In this document: piece after piece, positions 18,061 through 27,125 of the stretch
How the letters are laid out: every line of letters begins with the position of its first letter
Numbering within the stretch: the stretch's first letter is position 1
Source: Lelliottia nimipressuralis
GTDB lineage: Bacteria; Pseudomonadota; Gammaproteobacteria; Enterobacterales; Enterobacteriaceae
NCBI RefSeq assembly: GCF_004402045.1
Contig: NZ_SOMG01000015.1
Location: forward strand, 124,001-188,000
Direction: 5' to 3'
Length of the DNA stretch: 64,000 nucleotides
Notes under the pieces: model-generated
Seen by the model: only the letters and a program-made list of their open reading frames with translations
Database searches by the model: none
Told to the model about the DNA's origin: nothing
Translations under genes and position numbers: made by a program

Positions 18061-18138
18061 TAGTTGTTTCTCATCGCATAAGTATAGTCAACTTAACTCT
18101 CAATAGAAATCGCGTGAATTCAGTAAGTTGAATTATTA

Positions 18139-18426
18139 TCAATAGAGTGTAATCTGCGGATGCTTCACCCCACACACCAGCGCATAGCGCGTTAACGTAT
18201 CAAGGCTCGCCCGGGTAATATTCGCTTCCATTCTGGAAACCGTTGGTGCGCTGACGCCCATTCTTTCTGCAACCTGAGCACGCGTCAGGCCAGCCTGGTT
18301 TCGCCATTGCGCCAACATTTCGCGCAAGCGCTCTTTGCGTTCTTCGGCATCAAAAGAAGCCTGAACGTCTAAATCGCTTAACAGCTCCGCTCTGAGTTCA
18401 TCCCAGTCAATAATCTTTTTGCTCAT
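18139..18426 (-). CDS. HigA/XRE-type antitoxin
   Basis: A 95-residue DNA-binding protein with a standard XRE helix-turn-helix at about residues 45-80 (AGLTRAQVAERMGVSAPTVS). It starts 20 bases before the end of the upstream RelE/HigB-like toxin gene, the toxin-first order typical of HigBA modules. Such antitoxins neutralise the toxin and repress their own promoter. Neighbouring genes differ from the E. coli backbone, which suggests the module was inserted between nfsB and ybdG. Confidence 0.82.
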   Translation of the reverse strand: MSKKIIDWDELRAELLSDLDVQASFDAEERKERLREMLAQWRNQAGLTRAQVAERMGVSAPTVSRMEANITRASLDTLTRYALVCGVKHPQITLY

Positions 18427-18736
18427 CCAACATCTCCTGTTGTCGTTTCAATGCCAGACGGAGTTCAGCAGAGGGCGTTTTTTGCGTTTTCTTGATAAAT
18501 ACCCGCAGCAGAAAAATTGTCTTTTCCCGCTGATATACGTAGATCCCACGGGTGTGGATCAGCCCGACGGTTCTGATTTCAAACAAACCATAGGGTAAGG
18601 GTTTGCTGTCAGGTTCTCTCAGTACTGTCGGGTTAGAGCGTAATTTATCAATCTGGCGAATCAGCTTCGCCTGTACCCCAGCAGGCAGTGAGAGAATCTC
18701 TTCCCTGACCGCCTCATGAACAATAAGTCTGAACAC
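18407..18736 (-). CDS. RelE/HigB-like (Gp49 family) toxin
   Basis: A 109-residue basic protein with the RelE-superfamily pattern: N-terminal helices with LPAGVQAKLIRQIDKL, then strands with the core ELR/FEIR-like element (YGLFEIRT) and the ending VFIKKTQKTPSAELRLA, common in phage-derived Gp49/HigB proteins. These are ribosome-dependent mRNA interferases. GTG start with AGGGAT upstream. It is the first gene of the pair and overlaps the antitoxin gene by 20 bases. Confidence 0.82.
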   Translation of the reverse strand: MFRLIVHEAVREEILSLPAGVQAKLIRQIDKLRSNPTVLREPDSKPLPYGLFEIRTVGLIHTRGIYVYQREKTIFLLRVFIKKTQKTPSAELRLALKRQQEMLDEQKDY

Positions 18737-18875
18737 GGTTTTTCATCCCTGATGATATTAGCATATAAGGCAATTTGTATTAAAGGCTAATTTAGCCTCT
18801 CGTGTCTCACCTTACGCGCTTTAAACAGGCAGAACCGGATCCGCGTTGATTCCCTGAAAGCGTCTCGCAAAAAAC

Positions 18876-19745
18876 TTATTTACCCTGCTCCGCCAGCCAT
18901 TCCATCGCCCGCTCCCCCGCTTCATCCACCGGTAAATACACCAGCAGCCGCGACCCGTTTCGCGGCGCGGAGTACCAGTACATCTGCTGCAGCGTAAATT
19001 CCCCCAGCTCAGGATGGGTAAACAGCTTGAGCTGGTTCTCCACGCCGCGCACGTCGTTGCGCTGGTGCCACAGGGTCTTAAACTCTTCCGACACTGCAAA
19101 GAAGCGCGCCAGCTTGGCCTCCCACAGCGGGTCGCCCCGGTGCTCGGCCATCGCCGCCCGGAAATAGGAGACAAATATCGGCAGCACATCGTCACGTCTG
19201 CCGAGACGCGCGCGCCACGCCGGATGCGTGAGGAACAGGTAAATACAGTTGCGGTCTTCTGGTGGAATTTCATTGAAATCCACGCCCATCAGGTGCCCAA
19301 AGCTGTCGTTCCACGCCACGATATCGAAGTTTGGTTTCTGAATGCTGGCAGGTTTCGGTATCAGCGTATCCAGCAGGCGGCGCGTGCCTTCGCTAATGCC
19401 CTCGCAGCACACCGCCTGCGGCGCTTCACCCGGCGGTAACCCCGCCAGCACAAACAGGTGTCGGGCTTCGGTTGGGGTACACTGCAGCGCTTTTGCGACA
19501 GCGGCCATCACCACGCTGGACGGATTGACGTCCCTGCCCTGCTCAAGCCAGGTGTACCAGGTCACGCCCACATCCGCGAGCATCGCCACCTCTTCCCGGC
19601 GCAGGCCCGGCGTGCGGCGGCGGCCGCTGCGCGGTAAACCGAGGCGCTGGGGGTCGAGGCTTTCACGCCGTGCGCGTAAAAATGCACCCAGCTGTTTTCG
19701 GGTGTCGTCCTTAAGTGAGACGACAGGTTCTGACATCAGCGCCAT
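18876..19745 (-). CDS. XRE-family regulator with MmyB-like ligand domain
   Basis: A 289-residue regulator. The N-terminal helix-turn-helix lies around residues 30-85 (RTPGLRREEVAMLADVGVTWYTWLEQGRDV, in part a family hallmark). The C-terminal about 180 residues are a MmyB/MLTR PAS-like domain that binds fatty acids or other ligands in Streptomyces relatives. The ATG at 19745 has AGGGGGATTT upstream. It is divergent from a DHA2 MFS exporter, with two inverted repeats between them, and is the likely controller of that exporter. Confidence 0.88.
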   Translation of the reverse strand: MALMSEPVVSLKDDTRKQLGAFLRARRESLDPQRLGLPRSGRRRTPGLRREEVAMLADVGVTWYTWLEQGRDVNPSSVVMAAVAKALQCTPTEARHLFVLAGLPPGEAPQAVCCEGISEGTRRLLDTLIPKPASIQKPNFDIVAWNDSFGHLMGVDFNEIPPEDRNCIYLFLTHPAWRARLGRRDDVLPIFVSYFRAAMAEHRGDPLWEAKLARFFAVSEEFKTLWHQRNDVRGVENQLKLFTHPELGEFTLQQMYWYSAPRNGSRLLVYLPVDEAGERAMEWLAEQGK

Positions 19746-19769
19746 AAATCCCCCTGCATGGTAGTGCCA

Positions 19770-19795
19770 GTACCAGTATAGGCAAGAACTGGTAC
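19770..19795. promoter_or_regulatory. Operator-like inverted repeat 1 (XRE/MFS region)
   Basis: GTACCAGT at 19770-19777 and ACTGGTAC at 19788-19795, perfect 8-base arms 10 bases apart, centred 37 bases from the regulator start. The position between divergent genes and the architecture suggest the binding site of the XRE regulator. Confidence 0.65.
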
Positions 19796-19803
19796 CCGTT
19801 TAT

Positions 19804-19829
19804 CAGATGGTTGATGCTACGACCATCTG
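19804..19829. promoter_or_regulatory. Operator-like inverted repeat 2 (XRE/MFS region)
   Basis: CAGATGGT at 19804-19811 and ACCATCTG at 19822-19829, again 8-base arms 10 bases apart. It is centred 34 bases from repeat 1 and 36 bases before the MFS start. It has the same spacing as repeat 1 but different arm sequence; it could be a second operator or an mRNA leader hairpin. Confidence 0.5.
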
Positions 19830-19852
19830 TTGAATGACGCAATGGAGTTACC

Positions 19853-21289
19853 ATGAATACGTCAGTTGTTTCACCGGGTCGTGCTGGCCTGATATTGCTG
19901 TTAACCGGACAGATGCTGCCGATGATTGATACCTCAATCACCAACGTGGCGCTGGACGCTATCACCCATTCACTGCACGCCACCGCCACCGAGCTGGAGC
20001 TGATCGTCGCCCTCTACGGCGTGGCCTTCGCCGTCTGCCTCGCCCTCGGCAGCAAGCTTGGGGATAATTTTGGCCGTCGTCGTCTGTTTATGTGGGGCGT
20101 GGGGATCTTTGGCCTGACCTCGCTGCTTTGCGGCATGGCGGGGAACATTGAACAACTGCTGGCCGCGCGTATCGTTCAGGGCGCTGGCGCGGCGCTAATC
20201 ATGCCGCAAATTCTTGCCACGCTGCACGTGACGCTGAAAGGTACCGCTCACGCCAAAGCCATCAGCCTGTTTGGCGGCATCGGCGGGATTGCGTTTATCG
20301 TCGGCCAGATGGGCGGCGGCTGGCTGGTGTCGGCGGATATCGCCGGGCTGGGCTGGCGTAACGCCTTTTTTATCAACGTTCCGATTTGCCTGGTGGTACT
20401 GGCGCTGAGCCGCCGTTTCGTACCGGAAACCCGTCGTGAGACGCCGTCCCGCATCGACTGGGCTGGCACCGTGATGCTGGCCATCATGCTTTGCTGCCTG
20501 CTGTTCCCGATGGCGCTTGGCCCACAGTGGCACTGGTCCTGGCCGCTGAAGGCGATGCTTCTCGCCCTTATCCCGCTGGCCTGGATGATGGCGCTGAATG
20601 CGCGTAAAAAAGAGCGTGCGAATGCCCACCCGCTGATCCCACCGCGCCTGCTTTCGCTTCGCAGCGTGCGCTTTGGCGTACTGATTGCGATGCTCTTTTT
20701 CAGCGTCTGGTCCGGGTTTATGTTCTGTATGGCGCTCACCATGCAGACCGGCCTTGGCATGGCGCCGTGGCAGTCCGGTAACAGCTTTATTGCCCTTGGG
20801 GTGACCTACTTTATCTCGGCGTGGTTTGCCCCTCGGCTGATTGCCCGCTACAGCACCAGCACCATTCTGCTGACGGGTCTGGCGATCCAGATTGCCGGCC
20901 TGCTGGCGCTGATGGCGACGTTCCGGCTGTGGGGCATGAACAACACCTCGCTGACGCTGGCACCCGCGACCGGGCTGGTGGGCTACGGGCAGGCGCTGAT
21001 CGTGAACAGCTTCTACCGCATCGGGATGCGCGATATTCAGCCTGACGACGCGGGCGCAGCGAGCGCTATTTTGAGCACGCTACAACAGGCCGCTCTGGGG
21101 CTTGGCCCGGCCATCTTTGGCGCAATCTTGCTGCACGCGCTGCAGCACCATCACGGGGATTACACCCAGGCGGTTAACACCTTCCTGATGGTGGAAACGG
21201 CCATGATGGTGGTGCTGGCCCTGGCGACGCTGCGCATGCGCCATCGCCTGAGCCTGCCGGTAGTGAAGGTCTGTCAGGCCGCCAAATAA
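19853..21289 (+). CDS. MFS drug exporter, DHA2 family (14 membrane spans)
   Basis: A 478-residue transporter. TM1 carries the DHA2 motif (PMIDTSITNVAL, matching DxTIVNVALP), the loop after TM2 has the motif A version (GSKLGDNFGRRRLF), and TM5 holds the antiporter motif C region (FGGIGGIAFIVGQMGGGWL). Such pumps expel drugs, dyes or quaternary compounds using protons. It is divergent from the XRE/MmyB regulator. The insertion lies between nfsB and ybdG, adjacent in E. coli. Substrate unknown. Confidence 0.9.
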   Translation: MNTSVVSPGRAGLILLLTGQMLPMIDTSITNVALDAITHSLHATATELELIVALYGVAFAVCLALGSKLGDNFGRRRLFMWGVGIFGLTSLLCGMAGNIEQLLAARIVQGAGAALIMPQILATLHVTLKGTAHAKAISLFGGIGGIAFIVGQMGGGWLVSADIAGLGWRNAFFINVPICLVVLALSRRFVPETRRETPSRIDWAGTVMLAIMLCCLLFPMALGPQWHWSWPLKAMLLALIPLAWMMALNARKKERANAHPLIPPRLLSLRSVRFGVLIAMLFFSVWSGFMFCMALTMQTGLGMAPWQSGNSFIALGVTYFISAWFAPRLIARYSTSTILLTGLAIQIAGLLALMATFRLWGMNNTSLTLAPATGLVGYGQALIVNSFYRIGMRDIQPDDAGAASAILSTLQQAALGLGPAIFGAILLHALQHHHGDYTQAVNTFLMVETAMMVVLALATLRMRHRLSLPVVKVCQAAK

Positions 21290-21354
21290 GCCCGTGAATT
21301 TGCATAATAGATCCGCAGCCGCCATTATGGGGCTGCATCAATACAGGAGACGTT

Positions 21355-22599
21355 ATGCAGGAATTAATTGCTCAGGTTGAAGAGTTAGGGATTGAAATTA
21401 ATCACACCACCTCTTTAGTGATTATCTTTGGTATTATTTTTCTTACCGCCATCATCGTTCATTTTATTCTGCACAAGCTGGTGCTGCGGGCCTTCGAGAA
21501 GCGCGCGCAGGCCAGCAGCCATTTATGGCTGCAGATCATCACGCAGAACAAGTTATTTCATCGCGTTGCCTTTACCCTGCAGGGGATAATCGTTAACGTT
21601 CAGGCGGTGCTGTGGCTGCAAAAAGGCAGCGATGCGGCGGAAATTCTCACCACCTGCGCGAAGCTGTGGGTGATGGTGTATGCCCTGCTCTCCTTCTTCT
21701 CGCTGCTGGACGTGATTTTCAATCTGTCGCAGAAAATGGCTACCGCGTCTCAGCTGCCGCTGAAAGGGATCTTCCAGGGTATCAAGCTGGTGAGCGCCAT
21801 TCTGGTGGGGATTTTGATTATCTCCCTGCTGATCGGCCAGTCTCCGGCGATTCTGATAAGCGGCCTGGGCGCCATGGCGGCGGTGTTAATGCTGGTCTTT
21901 AAAGACCCGATACTGGGGCTAGTCGCCGGTATTCAGCTCTCCGCTAACGATATGCTCAAGCTCGGCGACTGGCTGGAGATGCCAAAATACGGCGCTAACG
22001 GCACGGTGACGGACATCGGCCTGACCACCGTTAAGGTGCGCAACTTCGATAATACCATCACCACCATTCCGACGTGGGCGCTGGTCTCTGACGCCTTTAT
22101 CAACTGGAGCGGCATGTCTGCCTCCGGCGGGCGACGCATTAAGCGCAGCCTGAATATTGATACCACCAGCATTCATTTTCTCGACGAGCAGGAGCAGCAG
22201 AAGCTGATTCAGGCGAAGCTGCTGAAACCCTATCTTGCCGCGAGACATGAAGAAATTAACCTGTGGAATCAGCAGAACGGCGAAGGCGAATCGGTATTAA
22301 ACCTGCGCAAGATGACCAATATTGGCACCTTCCGCGCCTACCTGAATGAATATCTGCGTAACCATCCGCGTATTCGTAAAGATATGACGCTGATGGTGCG
22401 CCAGCTAGCGCCTGACGCAAAAGGTTTACCGATTGAAATATATGCTTTCACCAATACGGTGGTCTGGGCGGAATATGAGGAAATTCAGGCCGACATCTTC
22501 GACCATATTTTTGCGGTAGTGGATGAATTTGGTCTGCGTATTCACCAGTCGCCGACCGGGAACGATATTCGCTCCCTGACGGGCGTGATGGCGAAATAA
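21355..22599 (+). CDS. ybdG: YbdG, MscS-family small-conductance mechanosensitive channel
   Basis: A 414-residue inner-membrane protein matching E. coli YbdG (415 residues). It has about five membrane segments in the first 190 residues, the pore-lining helix ([28 protein letters not shown]) and the MscS beta domain ([33 protein letters not shown]). It opens under osmotic downshock and contributes to osmotic stress signalling. Its stop codon directly touches the stop of the convergent LacI gene, with no bases between. Confidence 0.95.
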   Translation: MQELIAQVEELGIEINHTTSLVIIFGIIFLTAIIVHFILHKLVLRAFEKRAQASSHLWLQIITQNKLFHRVAFTLQGIIVNVQAVLWLQKGSDAAEILTTCAKLWVMVYALLSFFSLLDVIFNLSQKMATASQLPLKGIFQGIKLVSAILVGILIISLLIGQSPAILISGLGAMAAVLMLVFKDPILGLVAGIQLSANDMLKLGDWLEMPKYGANGTVTDIGLTTVKVRNFDNTITTIPTWALVSDAFINWSGMSASGGRRIKRSLNIDTTSIHFLDEQEQQKLIQAKLLKPYLAARHEEINLWNQQNGEGESVLNLRKMTNIGTFRAYLNEYLRNHPRIRKDMTLMVRQLAPDAKGLPIEIYAFTNTVVWAEYEEIQADIFDHIFAVVDEFGLRIHQSPTGNDIRSLTGVMAK

Positions 22600-23571
22600 T
22601 CAGGCACTGGCGCGGGAAATAAAGCGCCAGTCCAGCATCACCCTTTCCGTGGGCGCATCCGGGTTGTCGATTTTGTTCATCAGCAGATCGACCGCCTTGC
22701 GCCCGATATCCCGCGACGGCTGCTCAATGGTGGTCAGCGAAATCATGTCCGCCAGCTCGGTGCCGTCAAAACCGACAACCGCGATATCCTCCGGCACGCG
22801 CAGCCCCGCCTGCTGAATAGCGCGCAAGGCCCCTGCCGCCAGCGTGTCGGAAACGGCAAATACCGCGTCCGGCGGGTTTTCCTTCAGCAGATTTTGCATG
22901 GCGGCCATTCCGGCGCGGGAGCTGAGATCGCTCGCGTACTCCACCGCCTGATACTCCAGGTCTTTAAGGTGGATCACGCTCTTGTAGCCGCGCTCGCGCA
23001 GCCGGGCGTATTTATAGCTGAGATCGTGGTTGATCATGGCGATGCGCTGGCGGCCACCTTCAGCAAGCTGGCTGACGGCATGCTGCGACGCATCGACGTC
23101 GTTAATCCCCACGCAGGAAACCGTCCCGGCATCGGCGTATTCGGCGCACTGCACCCAGGGGGCAGAACCTATCAGCGCGGCCAGTTCCGGCAGCTTCGAG
23201 AAGGCGTCCATGGTAATAATGCCGTCGACGATTTTGCCCGACAGCAGGCTTAAGCCCGAGCGGGAGCGTTCGATGTCAGAGCCAGAGTTGCACAGCAGAA
23301 TGCGGTAGCCGTTCTTCTCGGCCTCTTCTTCGATGCCTTTCACCACCTCGGCACAGAACGGGTTAGCAATGTTCGAGACCATCACCAGGATCATATAGCT
23401 CCGGGCCGTGCGCAGCTGGCGCGCCAGCAGATTAGGCTGGTAGTTACTCTCTTTAATCGCCTGCAGGACGCGATCGCGGTTTTTTGCTTTCACGGTATCG
23501 CTGTTGTTGAGCACGCGGGAAACCGTCGCCACGGAGACCCCGGCCAGCTGGGCGATTTTCTGAATTGACAT
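22600..23571 (-). CDS. LacI-family repressor of the adjacent sugar operon
   Basis: A 323-residue LacI/GalR regulator. The N-terminal helix-turn-helix is KIAQLAGVSVATVSRVLNNS with a hinge helix near residue 50 (ARQLRTARS). The periplasmic-binding-like effector domain follows, with SDTLAAGALRAIQQAGLRVPEDIAVVGFDG. It is the last gene downstream of the MFS/isomerase/MocA genes on the same strand, 75 bases after them. The twin GTAATCGATTAC palindromes before the MFS gene have the central CG of LacI-type operators and are its likely targets. The effector sugar is unknown. Confidence 0.88.
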   Translation of the reverse strand: MSIQKIAQLAGVSVATVSRVLNNSDTVKAKNRDRVLQAIKESNYQPNLLARQLRTARSYMILVMVSNIANPFCAEVVKGIEEEAEKNGYRILLCNSGSDIERSRSGLSLLSGKIVDGIITMDAFSKLPELAALIGSAPWVQCAEYADAGTVSCVGINDVDASQHAVSQLAEGGRQRIAMINHDLSYKYARLRERGYKSVIHLKDLEYQAVEYASDLSSRAGMAAMQNLLKENPPDAVFAVSDTLAAGALRAIQQAGLRVPEDIAVVGFDGTELADMISLTTIEQPSRDIGRKAVDLLMNKIDNPDAPTERVMLDWRFISRASA

Positions 23572-23646
23572 AGCGACGACACATCCTGCGGTTAGCGTTT
23601 TGTGCAGGCTACCATAAATTCGCTGCCCGGCGAACCGGGCAACGCG

Positions 23647-24789
23647 TCATTGCGCCACGCGAACCCAGCGCTGTTGCTGATGGCTTTCTACTATTGCATC
23701 AATGATATACATCACGTTTGCGCCATCATGGAAGGTGGCAAACGCAGGCCGATCCGGCATTGCGCCCGCCTGCACGGCGCGGTAGAACTGCGCCATCATA
23801 TTTTTAAAGGCATCCGGCCAGCCTTCAATATGCCCGCCGGGGAAATGGGCGCTGTCGGCCGCGTCAGGGTTCATCAGGCTCGGGTCGTCGGTGAGCGTCT
23901 GGTTTGCCTGCGCGCGATGGCCAATCCACAGCTGCTGCGGGTTCTCCTGATCCCACGCCACCGACCGCTCGCTGCCGTTGATCTCAAACATCAGGCGGTT
24001 TTTGCGCCCGGCGCTCACCTGCGAGACGCTAAAGCTGCCTTTGCTGCCGTCGTCAAAGCGGAACAGCACCGAGCCGAAGTCTTCGGTGGTGACCGGTTTG
24101 TCCTCATAGCGTGCGTGCTCGTCGTGCACGAAGGTCTGATTTCCGGCCACGTTAGCCTTGCGCGTCGGCCAGACGATAGCGAGATCGGCCATCACCTCGG
24201 TGATGCGCCGCCCGGTGACAAACTGCACCGTGTCGCACCAGTGGGAACCGATATCCGCCACCGCGCGCGATGCGCCGCCGAGCGCCGCATCCACCCGCCA
24301 GTTGTAGTCGGTTTCCAACAGCATCCAGTCCTGCAGGTAGCTGCCGTGCGCGGCAAACAGCCGCCCGATGCTGCCCGCGCGCATCATGCTTGCCGCCTGG
24401 CGCACCATCGCGAACTGGCGATAAACAAAGCTGACGCCGTGCACCACGCCCGCCTGCTCGGCCAGCGCCACCAGCTCTCGTGCCTCGTCCGGGGTCATGC
24501 ACAGCGGCTTCTCGGAAAAGACGTGCTTTCCCGCGCGCAGGATCTGGCGGTTAATCTCCGCGTGCAGGTTGTTCGGCGTGCAGTTGTGCACCACGTGCAG
24601 ATCGGGATGGGCGAGTAAAGCCTCCACGCTGCCGTAGGCGTGCGGTATGTTCAGCCGACGCGCTTTTTCCTGCGCCTGCGCCAGCGTGCTGTCGCACAGC
24701 GCGACGACCTGGACAAAACCCAGGCGCCTGAGCGCCTCGATATGCGCCGGGCCGATAAACCCGCTGCCGATAATGCCGACGTTAATCAT
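23647..24789 (-). CDS. Gfo/Idh/MocA-family NAD(P)-dependent sugar dehydrogenase
   Basis: A 380-residue oxidoreductase. The N-terminal Rossmann motif is GIIGSGFIGPAHIEAL at about residues 5-20; the EKP catalytic motif follows (FSEKPLCMTPDEA near residue 97), with the C-terminal substrate domain (WRVDAALGGASRAVADIGSHWCD holds the catalytic Asp and His). Family members oxidise inositol, glucose, glucosides or related polyols. The ATG at 24789 follows AGGAGG; the longer frame has no such site. Its start overlaps the isomerase gene by 8 bases. Substrate unknown. Confidence 0.88.
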   Translation of the reverse strand: MINVGIIGSGFIGPAHIEALRRLGFVQVVALCDSTLAQAQEKARRLNIPHAYGSVEALLAHPDLHVVHNCTPNNLHAEINRQILRAGKHVFSEKPLCMTPDEARELVALAEQAGVVHGVSFVYRQFAMVRQAASMMRAGSIGRLFAAHGSYLQDWMLLETDYNWRVDAALGGASRAVADIGSHWCDTVQFVTGRRITEVMADLAIVWPTRKANVAGNQTFVHDEHARYEDKPVTTEDFGSVLFRFDDGSKGSFSVSQVSAGRKNRLMFEINGSERSVAWDQENPQQLWIGHRAQANQTLTDDPSLMNPDAADSAHFPGGHIEGWPDAFKNMMAQFYRAVQAGAMPDRPAFATFHDGANVMYIIDAIVESHQQQRWVRVAQ

Positions 24790-25807
24790 GGCTGCCTCCT
24801 GCCGCGAAATCGTCAAACGCGCGTCCGGAGACCGGGATAATGTGGCGACGGATAAACGCGCTGCCCTCACTCGCGCCGGTATCACCGTCCTTCAGGCAGC
24901 ACTCCCACTCCAGTACCGCCCAGCCGTCATAGTCGTACTGGGTCAGCTTGCTGAAGATACCTTTGAAGTCGATTTGCCCGTCGCCCAGCGAGCGGAAGCG
25001 ACCGGCACGGTTGATCCACGGCTGATAGCCGCCATACACGCCGCTGCGTCCGCTGGCGCGGTATTCGGCATCCTTCACGTGGAATGCTTTGATGCGCGCG
25101 TGATAGATGTCGATAAAGGCCAGGTAGTCCATCTGCTGCAGCAGCATATGGCTCGGGTCGTAGAGAATGTTGCAGCGCGGGTGGTTATCCACCAGCGCCA
25201 GAAAACGCTCAAACGTCACCCCATCGTGCAGATCTTCTCCCGGATGCAGCTCAAAACAGACGTCTACGCCCTGTTCATCGAAGGTATCCAGAATCGGCCG
25301 CCAGCGGGCTGCCAGCTCCCCGAACGCGTCCTGGAAACGCTGCTCGTTATGCGGTGGCCACGGGTAGAAAAACGGCCAGGCCAGCGAGCCGGAGAACGTT
25401 GCGTGCGCTTTCAGACCCAATCTGGCGGAGGCAACCGCCGCCTGCTTCAGTTTCTCCGTGGCCCACGCCCGGCGGGCCGCATCGTTACCGCGCACTGACG
25501 CGGGCGCGAAATGGTCAAACGCGTCGCTGTAAGCCGGGTTTACCGCCACAAGCTGCCCTTCCAGATGGGTCGACAGCTCGCTGATGACAAGCCCGTGAGC
25601 TGCCAGCTTGCCGGTAATGTCATCGCAGTAGGTCTGGCTCTCTGCGGCTTTCTTTACATCAAAAATGTGCGGATGGTTGCAGGGGATCTGCACCGCTTTA
25701 TAGCCTTTACCTGCCGCCCACCCAGCCAGCCCGTCGAGCGAGTTAAACGGTGCCTTTTCGCCAATAAACTGCGACAGAAAAATACCAGGTCCTTTCATCG
25801 TCCTCAT
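24782..25807 (-). CDS. Sugar phosphate isomerase/epimerase-like TIM-barrel protein
   Basis: A 341-residue xylose-isomerase-like (AP_endonuc_2) barrel with likely metal ligands in VCFELHPGEDL, ILYDPSH, IKAFHVKDAEY and the C-terminal VLEWECC. Proteins such as IolE, IolI and keto-sugar lyases share this fold. Paired with a MocA dehydrogenase, it suggests oxidation followed by isomerisation, epimerisation or cleavage of a cyclic polyol or glycoside. AGGAGG lies 4 bases before the ATG at 25807; an ATG three codons later is also possible. It is the middle gene of the operon. Confidence 0.85.
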   Translation of the reverse strand: MRTMKGPGIFLSQFIGEKAPFNSLDGLAGWAAGKGYKAVQIPCNHPHIFDVKKAAESQTYCDDITGKLAAHGLVISELSTHLEGQLVAVNPAYSDAFDHFAPASVRGNDAARRAWATEKLKQAAVASARLGLKAHATFSGSLAWPFFYPWPPHNEQRFQDAFGELAARWRPILDTFDEQGVDVCFELHPGEDLHDGVTFERFLALVDNHPRCNILYDPSHMLLQQMDYLAFIDIYHARIKAFHVKDAEYRASGRSGVYGGYQPWINRAGRFRSLGDGQIDFKGIFSKLTQYDYDGWAVLEWECCLKDGDTGASEGSAFIRRHIIPVSGRAFDDFAAGGSHD

Positions 25808-25822
25808 ACCACCTCCTGAACG

Positions 25823-27061
25823 TTACGCCTTGTCATCGTCATACCTGAACGTGAGAAGGAAAATCAGCGCGATCGCCGCGGCGGCCACCGCCGGGATCCA
25901 CCAGAATGTCACCCACGCCTGCGGCACGGTCTGACCCGCCACCAGGCGGTTGTAGAGCGCGCCGGAAATCTGCGAGCCGAGCAGCATCCCGATGCCGTAG
26001 GTGAACATCACAATCATGCTCTGCGCCTGGCCTTTCACCTTCTCGCCAGCCACGCGGTCGGTATAGATAAAACCCACTACAAAGAAGAAGTCATAGCACA
26101 CGCCGTGGAGCAGGATGCCGATATAGAGCAGGAAGCGCCCCTCTTCGCTCACGCCCAGCGCGAACATGGCGTAACGCACAAACCACGCCAGCATGCCGAT
26201 CAGCAGCATATATTTCACGCCCAGACGGCGGAACAGCAGCGGGATCACCAGCATGAAGACGATCTCCGACATCTGCCCGAACGACATCGCGGTGCTGACG
26301 TCTGCAACCCCTGCGTCTGCCAGATAAGACGCGGTATAGGCGTAGTAGGTGCCGAGCGGCACGGAAATCAGCATCGCGCAGACGGAGAAGACGAAGAAGT
26401 GACGGGTTTTGAGCAGCGCAAAGGCATCCGCGCAGAAGAGGTCGCGCACCTTAACCGGCAGCCCTTTAGCGGGGGCTGGCGTGTGCGGCAGCGTCAGGCT
26501 GTAAAGCGCCAGCAGTACGGAACTGGCCGCCGCCACCTGAAAGATGGTCACGCTGGACGCCACGCCGGTCACGCCGATGAAAATGCCCGCGACGATCCAG
26601 CCGATGGTGCCGAACACGCGCACCACCGGGAAGGTTTTATCCACGTTCGCCAGGCTGTGAAACGCGATGTTGTTGGTCAACGCCAGCGTCGGCATGTAGC
26701 AGAGCGTGTAGCCAAACAGCAGGCCGATCAGCAGCGCGCCGTTTTCAGCAACGAGCGCGCCCGGAACGAACCACAAAATCGCCGCACCCGCGAGATGCAT
26801 CACCGCCATCACCTTCTGTGAGGCAAAGAAGCGATCCACCAGCATGCCGAGCACAAACGGCGAGAGAATAGAGGCGATTGGCCCGGCGGAGAACGCATCG
26901 CCAATCAGCAAAGACATGTTGTGCTGGGTCATCACCAGGCCAAGCGTAACCGACCAGCTACCCCAGATAAAAAACTGCAAAAACATCATTAACGACAGCC
27001 GCGGAACCAGCAGCCGGTGCTGTGCTATCGCCTTTCCACTACTTTCAGTTGTTGACACCAT
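25823..27061 (-). CDS. MFS transporter of the NupG-like nucleoside/sugar symporter family
   Basis: A 412-residue transporter with 12 membrane segments and NupG/XapB/YegT-family features: LMMFLQFFIWGSWSVTLG near the start, FVLGMLVDRFFASQKVMA after TM2, and DRVAGEKVKGQAQSM in the second half. NupG relatives carry nucleosides, but members placed in sugar operons are thought to import carbohydrates. The chosen start (MVSTTES) removes 15 unlikely residues that would run into the operator. It is the first gene of the operon and is controlled by a promoter overlapped by a LacI-type operator. Confidence 0.85.
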   Translation of the reverse strand: MVSTTESSGKAIAQHRLLVPRLSLMMFLQFFIWGSWSVTLGLVMTQHNMSLLIGDAFSAGPIASILSPFVLGMLVDRFFASQKVMAVMHLAGAAILWFVPGALVAENGALLIGLLFGYTLCYMPTLALTNNIAFHSLANVDKTFPVVRVFGTIGWIVAGIFIGVTGVASSVTIFQVAAASSVLLALYSLTLPHTPAPAKGLPVKVRDLFCADAFALLKTRHFFVFSVCAMLISVPLGTYYAYTASYLADAGVADVSTAMSFGQMSEIVFMLVIPLLFRRLGVKYMLLIGMLAWFVRYAMFALGVSEEGRFLLYIGILLHGVCYDFFFVVGFIYTDRVAGEKVKGQAQSMIVMFTYGIGMLLGSQISGALYNRLVAGQTVPQAWVTFWWIPAVAAAAIALIFLLTFRYDDDKA

Positions 27062-27082
27062 GATGAGCCTCACCCAGAAAAA

Positions 27083-27094
27083 GTAATCGATTAC
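27083..27094. promoter_or_regulatory. LacI-type operator, proximal copy
   Basis: GTAATCGATTAC, a perfect 12-base palindrome with central CG, downstream of the predicted -10 and 22 bases before the MFS start codon. An identical copy lies 31 bases away, about three helical turns. Confidence 0.8.
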
Positions 27095-27113
27095 AAAATA
27101 GTTCAAATAAAAA

Positions 27114-27125
27114 GTAATCGATTAC
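27114..27125. promoter_or_regulatory. LacI-type operator, distal copy on the -10 box
   Basis: The second GTAATCGATTAC copy. It overlaps the predicted -10 (TGTAAT) of the sugar operon, so repressor binding should block transcription start. Confidence 0.8.
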
